Source of the DNA: Tropicibacter sp. R16_0
Lineage (GTDB): Bacteria; Pseudomonadota; Alphaproteobacteria; Rhodobacterales; Rhodobacteraceae
Length of the DNA stretch: 64,000 nucleotides
NCBI RefSeq assembly: GCF_017743935.1
Contig: NZ_JAGHRE010000011.1
Span: forward strand, 124,001 to 188,000
Direction: 5' to 3'
Shown here: positions 60,577 through 64,000 of the stretch, piece after piece
Position numbering within the stretch: position 1 is the stretch's first letter
How the letters are laid out: the number at the start of each line of letters is the position of its first letter
Translations under genes and position numbers: made by a program
Notes under the pieces: model-generated
The model's database searches: none
Seen by the model: only the letters and a program-made list of their open reading frames with translations
What the model was told of the DNA's origin: nothing

Positions 60577-61302
60577 TTGGACTGGCGTGATCATGGAATT
60601 TTGCTGACCGTCAGGCGTCACGGAGAAACGTCGGCGATCATCGACGTGTTCACCGAAGGGCACGGGCGTCATGCAGGTGTTGTGCGTGGTGGCACCAGCC
60701 GCAAGGTTGCTCCGATCCTGCAGCCCGGTGCGCAGCTCGACCTGCTGTGGCGTGCGCGGCTTGAGGAACACTTGGGCGGCTATCAGGTCGAACCCCTGCG
60801 CAGCCGGGCAGCGGTGGCGCTGTCGGGGCGGTTGCCGCTGTCGGGGTTGAACGCGGTGACAAGCCTTTTGGCCTTTGCCTTACCCGAACGAGAGCCGCAT
60901 TCGGGCCTGTACCGTCGGTCAGAGCAGCTCTTGGATTTGCTGGGGCAGGACGAGATCTGGCCACTGGCGTATTTGCAGTGGGAAATGGCCTTGCTGGATG
61001 AACTGGGGTTCGGGATGGATCTGTCGGTCTGTGCAGTGACCGGGTCGGATCAGGATCTGGCTTACGTTTCACCCAAATCTGGGCGCGCCGTCTCGCGCGC
61101 GGGGGCAGGAGAGTGGGTCGACCGGTTGCTGGACCTGCCTCCGGTGATGTTGGGCCAGGGAGGCGCCTCGGATGACGAGGTCGCTCGGGCGTTGCGCACC
61201 ACCGGGTATTTTCTGGAACATCGATTGGCACCCGCCTTGGGGCCGCGTCCCCTGCCAGAAGCGCGCGGACGGTTCGTTGACGCCTTCACTCGGCGGCTGT
61301 GA
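60577..61302 (+). CDS. recO: DNA repair protein RecO
   Basis: Recombination mediator of 241 residues that helps load RecA with RecR. The OB-fold start is [35 protein letters not shown] (strands and loops), with GGTSRK and [16 protein letters not shown] following. The C-terminal helical part has [19 protein letters not shown]. The zinc-finger cysteines of some RecO proteins are not present. The TTG at 60577, after AGGGG, gives the family start. Its end overlaps the convergent lipoprotein gene by 17 bases. Confidence 0.92.
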   Translation: MDWRDHGILLTVRRHGETSAIIDVFTEGHGRHAGVVRGGTSRKVAPILQPGAQLDLLWRARLEEHLGGYQVEPLRSRAAVALSGRLPLSGLNAVTSLLAFALPEREPHSGLYRRSEQLLDLLGQDEIWPLAYLQWEMALLDELGFGMDLSVCAVTGSDQDLAYVSPKSGRAVSRAGAGEWVDRLLDLPPVMLGQGGASDDEVARALRTTGYFLEHRLAPALGPRPLPEARGRFVDAFTRRL

Positions 61303-61675
61303 ATACCATTTCGTTGCCCGCATCATTGCGCAAAATCAGGGTACGGCCGGAAACCTCAGACTGGGTCATCGACAGAAGTGCCGCGAAATAGGTGCCTTCT
61401 TCGACGAGGTGAGGACATTCCACGGTGTCAGCACCAAATGCTTTGAGTTCGAACCAGGGATAGGGAGCATCAAGGGCGGCACGATAGACGTTGCACGGTG
61501 CTTGCCCTGCAATCTTTCCGGTTTCTGGGAACGTCAGGGTAATGGGGACAGAGAAGCGGTTCGTGTCGATGCTCCGCAATTCCCAGGTCACACCCGCAGC
61601 GCCATAGGCGGCTACAGTTTCATCCGAGCTGCATTGCAGCATGGTGAGAAAGGGAAGGACGAGCAAAGTTCGCAT
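61286..61675 (-). CDS. META-domain-like lipoprotein
   Basis: Protein of 129 residues with a lipoprotein-like signal ([19 protein letters not shown]). The mature part resembles a META/HslJ domain: [31 protein letters not shown] and [19 protein letters not shown]. HslJ-type proteins are linked to stress tolerance. It overlaps recO at the 3' end by 17 bases. Confidence 0.78.
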   Translation of the reverse strand: MRTLLVLPFLTMLQCSSDETVAAYGAAGVTWELRSIDTNRFSVPITLTFPETGKIAGQAPCNVYRAALDAPYPWFELKAFGADTVECPHLVEEGTYFAALLSMTQSEVSGRTLILRNDAGNEMVFTAAE

Positions 61676-61732
61676 GACAACTCTCCGGACGCGTTGCGCC
61701 TTTGGTAGATGAGATGCCCGGTGTTCTGCAAT

Positions 61733-61873
61733 GGGGGAGTGCTCCCGCCCGTCGTCAATGCCCCTGACGGGACATCTCCTCCCGTTGGGCCAGGCTCATG
61801 TGGGCTTTGCCCACATGAGCCTGGCCCCCCTGCCGTCCGCAGGACGCAAGGCCAAAGGCCGCGCAGGTTGTGG
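61733..61873 (-). repeat. Structured intergenic repeat, copy G (single module, reversed)
   Basis: Reverse orientation of the type seen in copies A and F. On the plus strand it reads CTCCCGCCCGTCGTC, small hairpin ATGCCCC and GGGACAT, CTCCTCCCGTTGGGCC, the 18-bp stem (61788-61805 and 61809-61826, loop TTT), then CCTGCCGTCCGCAGGACGCA. The big stem differs from A and F at two base pairs, both changed on both arms (C-G to T-A), so pairing is preserved. Confidence 0.85.
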
Positions 61874-61904
61874 TCGCGGATGGTCGGAGGAACCGGAGTG
61901 CCGG

Positions 61905-61936
61905 AAAAGAAAAGGCCCGGTGTTTGAAACCGGGCC
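61905..61936 (-). terminator. Rho-independent terminator of mcd
   Basis: GGCCCGGT and ACCGGGCC form an 8-bp stem with loop GTTTGAA. Read on the minus strand the stem is followed by TTTTCTTTT. It lies 32 bases after the mcd stop. Confidence 0.82.
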
Positions 61937-61967
61937 CAGTCGAGGAATGTTCTGACGTTGAAGTCTG

Positions 61968-63659
61968 TTAGCCAAGCAGGCGGCGGGCGATGACCTGCGC
62001 CTGGATTTCTGCGGCTCCTTCAAAGATGTTCAGGATACGCGCGTCACACAGAACGCGAGAGATCTTGTATTCGAGCGCAAAGCCGTTGCCGCCGTGGATC
62101 TGCAGCCCATTGTCTGCCGCTGCCCAAGCCACGCGGGCGCCCAGCAGTTTCGCCATCCCGGCCTCCAGATCGCAGCGTCGGTCGTGGTCTTTTTCCCAAG
62201 CCGAGAAATAGGTCAACTGACGCGCCACCATGATCTCGACCGCCATCATCGCCAGCTTGCCTGACACACGGGGGAAGTTGATCAGCGCCTTGCCGAACTG
62301 TTTGCGATCCTGTGCATATTGCATCGCGATATCCAGCGCGCATTGTGCCACGCCGATGGCGCGGGCAGCAGTCTGGATGCGGGCCGACTCGAACGTTTGC
62401 ATCAGCTGTTTGAAGCCTTTGCCCTCTTCGCCGCCCAACAGGTTCTCGCCCTTGACCTGGAACCCGTCAAAGCCCAGCTCGTATTCCTTCATGCCGCGAT
62501 AGCCCAGAACCTCGATCTCGCCGCCGGTCATGCCGGGGGTCGGGAAGGGGTTTTCGTCCGTTCCGGGTGTCTTTTCCGCCAGGAACATCGACAGACCACG
62601 GTGGTCGGTGGTGTTCGGATCGGTGCGCGCCAGCAGGGTCATTACATGAGTACGCGCAGCATGGGTGATCCAAGTCTTGTTGCCGGTGACCTCATAATCG
62701 CCCTCGGCGTTTTTGACCGCACGGGTGCGCAGCGAGCCCAGGTCAGATCCGGTGTTGGGTTCGGTGAAGACAGCGGTGGGCAGGATTTCTGCGCTGGCAA
62801 TCTTGGGCAGCCAGTTTGCTTTCTGCTCTTCGGTACCGCCGGCCATGATCAGCTCGGCGGCGATCTCTGAGCGGGTACCGAGCGAGCCCACGCCGATGTA
62901 GCCGCGCGAGAGTTCTTCAGAGACTACACACATCGACGCCTTGGACAGCCCAAAGCCACCGAACTCTTCGGGGATGGTCAGGCCAAAGACGCCCATCTCG
63001 GCCAGTTCGTTGATGATCTCGAGCGGGATCAGCTCATCCTTGAGGTGCCATTCGTGCGCGTCCGGCTCGACCCTTTCCTGCGCATAGCGGCGGAACTGGT
63101 CACGGATCATCTCCAGCTCTTCGTCCAGGCCGGACGCCCCGAACATGGTCGAGCCTGCTTGTTCTTCCATCAGCTCAACAAGGCGCGAACGGGCAGCCTG
63201 GCTGTTGGCAGAGGACATCAGCGATTGCACTTCAGCGCATTGGAAACCTGACAGCGCATCCCAACCCAGCCCCATGTCCTGCAGGCGCACGACCTCGGTC
63301 TGGTTCATGGGGATGCCGCCTGCGATCTGGTGCAGATACTCACCAAACGCGATCTGGTGGAGCAGCTGCTCCATCTCGCCAAAGTTGCCGTCGGCGTGCA
63401 GCGCTTCGGCCCAACGCTGCATTTGTTGCAGTGAATTCTGGTAGGTTGCCAACCACGCCAGGCCATGTGCGGCGGTTTGATTGGCCTCGATCAGCGCACC
63501 CGAGATCTTGCCATCGGTGCTTACCATATCGCGAACCGAAGCACGGGCGGCGTCGAACACGGCGTTGACCGGGGCAATCGCCGCGCCGGTCAGCGTCAGA
63601 AGGTCGGGCAAAATCACGGGGTTCGTCATCGTCGTCATATCCTGTCCGTCATGGGCCAT
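61968..63659 (-). CDS. mcd: (2S)-methylsuccinyl-CoA dehydrogenase
   Basis: Acyl-CoA dehydrogenase of 563 residues, about 170 longer at the N-terminus than ordinary members. That extension (LPDLLTLTGAAIAPVNAVFD, LIEANQTAAHGLAWLATYQN, LLHQIAFGEYLHQIAGGIPM) matches what is known of Mcd in Rhodobacter, which oxidises methylsuccinyl-CoA to mesaconyl-CoA in the ethylmalonyl-CoA pathway of acetate assimilation. The FAD core includes TEPNTGSDLGSLRTRA and GVAQCALDIAMQYAQDRKQFG, with the catalytic-base Glu in NIFEGAAEIQ. The start follows AAAGGATG. The pathway partners (ccr, mch, ecm) are not in the window. Confidence 0.9.
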   Translation of the reverse strand: MAHDGQDMTTMTNPVILPDLLTLTGAAIAPVNAVFDAARASVRDMVSTDGKISGALIEANQTAAHGLAWLATYQNSLQQMQRWAEALHADGNFGEMEQLLHQIAFGEYLHQIAGGIPMNQTEVVRLQDMGLGWDALSGFQCAEVQSLMSSANSQAARSRLVELMEEQAGSTMFGASGLDEELEMIRDQFRRYAQERVEPDAHEWHLKDELIPLEIINELAEMGVFGLTIPEEFGGFGLSKASMCVVSEELSRGYIGVGSLGTRSEIAAELIMAGGTEEQKANWLPKIASAEILPTAVFTEPNTGSDLGSLRTRAVKNAEGDYEVTGNKTWITHAARTHVMTLLARTDPNTTDHRGLSMFLAEKTPGTDENPFPTPGMTGGEIEVLGYRGMKEYELGFDGFQVKGENLLGGEEGKGFKQLMQTFESARIQTAARAIGVAQCALDIAMQYAQDRKQFGKALINFPRVSGKLAMMAVEIMVARQLTYFSAWEKDHDRRCDLEAGMAKLLGARVAWAAADNGLQIHGGNGFALEYKISRVLCDARILNIFEGAAEIQAQVIARRLLG

Positions 63660-63694
63660 GAATCACATCCTTTGTTCTTGGCTTGGTCATATCA

Positions 63695-63776
63695 TTTTGC
63701 ACGTGCAGCGCAACATAAATACGCGAAAACGCTGCGTATGGTTCATTTATTGCGTATTGATTTTTGCAGTGCAGCG
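63695..63776. promoter_or_regulatory. Paired direct repeats in the mcd/TauE divergent gap
   Basis: TTTTGCACGTGCAGCG (63695-63710) recurs as TTTTGCAGTGCAGCG (63762-63776), differing by one base. Between them ATACGC and GCGTAT (63719-63739) form an inverted repeat. The TTTGCA cores recall sites of short-chain acyl-CoA-responsive regulators (the PccR/RamB type) known from related bacteria; that link is inferred. Confidence 0.45.
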
Positions 63777-63802
63777 ACTGATCAGAGTGATATGGGTGGG
63801 AT

Positions 63803-64000
63803 ATGATGACCCTGTTTTCGATCCTCAGCCCGATGGAATGGGCCCTGGCCTTTGGTGTGCTGTTCATTGCGGGATTGATCAAGGGCATGGTGGGCTTTGC
63901 CATGCCAATGGTCTCCATCTCGGGTTTGAGCTTGGTTTTGCCGCCCGATTGGGCTCTGGCTGGGCTGATTATTCCAACGCTCGTGACCAACGGGATGCAG
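63803..64000 (+). CDS. TauE/SafE-family exporter, 3' end cut by window
   Basis: The first 66 residues of a membrane protein: EWALAFGVLFIAGLIKGMVGF is helix 1 with the TauE/SafE pattern (AGLxKGxxGF), then PMVSISGLSLVLPPDWALAG. The frame is open to the right edge. Family members export sulfite, sulfoacetate or other organic anions. It is divergent from mcd, with shared regulatory repeats in the gap. Confidence 0.82.
   Translation, partial: MMTLFSILSPMEWALAFGVLFIAGLIKGMVGFAMPMVSISGLSLVLPPDWALAGLIIPTLVTNGMQ

Overview
The window looks like a stretch of chromosome from a marine alphaproteobacterium of the Rhodobacterales (Roseobacter group). The evidence is MipZ (the alphaproteobacterial division-plane ATPase), an F0 ATP synthase operon with a split b subunit (atpI-B-E-F'-F) kept apart from F1, a methylsuccinyl-CoA dehydrogenase of the ethylmalonyl-CoA pathway, the DUF1491 and short L31 types, aerobic-type cobalamin genes (bluB, cobC, cobD), and high GC with mostly G/C third positions. 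I cannot name the genus from the sequence alone.

Layout. 1-2 kb: the 3' part of a class III nucleotide cyclase gene facing mipZ. 2-12 kb, minus strand: a DEAD-box RNA helicase, then a translation and protein-targeting block read from right to left: ffh, three tandem GNAT acetyltransferases, chorismate mutase, rpsP, bluB, rimM, trmD, a DUF1508 gene and a low-GC gap, rplS, rpmE. 12.4-14.4 kb: a putative Zur box, a DUF1826 gene and a formaldehyde dehydrogenase that has lost half of its structural zinc site. 14-26 kb: accessory genes, mostly regulators paired with enzymes or exporters (HxlR, TetR, two LysR, ArsR, two EamA exporters, azoreductase, a prolyl-tRNA-type deacylase) and one low-GC exported amidohydrolase. 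26-28.5 kb: the F0 operon. 29-31 kb: a FadR-type regulator divergent from an aminotransferase. 31.7-35.1 kb: smc. 36-40.8 kb: lytic transglycosylase, cobD-cobC, a degenerate receiver protein and a glutathionyl-hydroquinone reductase. 41.7-46.4 kb: L,D-transpeptidase, patB, then three tandem peptide deformylase genes (the third lacking catalytic residues) leading into fmt and two small membrane proteins. 46.5-51.5 kb: a ureohydrolase, a TRIC-like protein, rnhA, a methyltransferase, ispH and a NYN nuclease. 51.6-61.3 kb, plus strand: a long housekeeping run (folK, rpoZ, rsh, DUF2062, pdxJ, LysE, acpS, lepB, rnc, era, DUF1491, recO). 61.3-64 kb: a META lipoprotein, mcd, and the start of a TauE/SafE exporter.

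Two observations stand out. First, seven intergenic copies of a structured repeat family share two invariant boxes (CCCAACGGGAGGAG and GACGACGGGCGGGAG) that border hairpins whose stems covary between copies. Six of the seven copies lie between convergent genes. Second, the putative Zur box precedes DUF1826 and a class III alcohol dehydrogenase in which Cys92 and Cys98 of the structural zinc site are Asp and Ile. This suggests a zinc-sparing formaldehyde dehydrogenase used under zinc starvation.

No rRNA, tRNA, CRISPR array, intact insertion sequence or prophage was seen.
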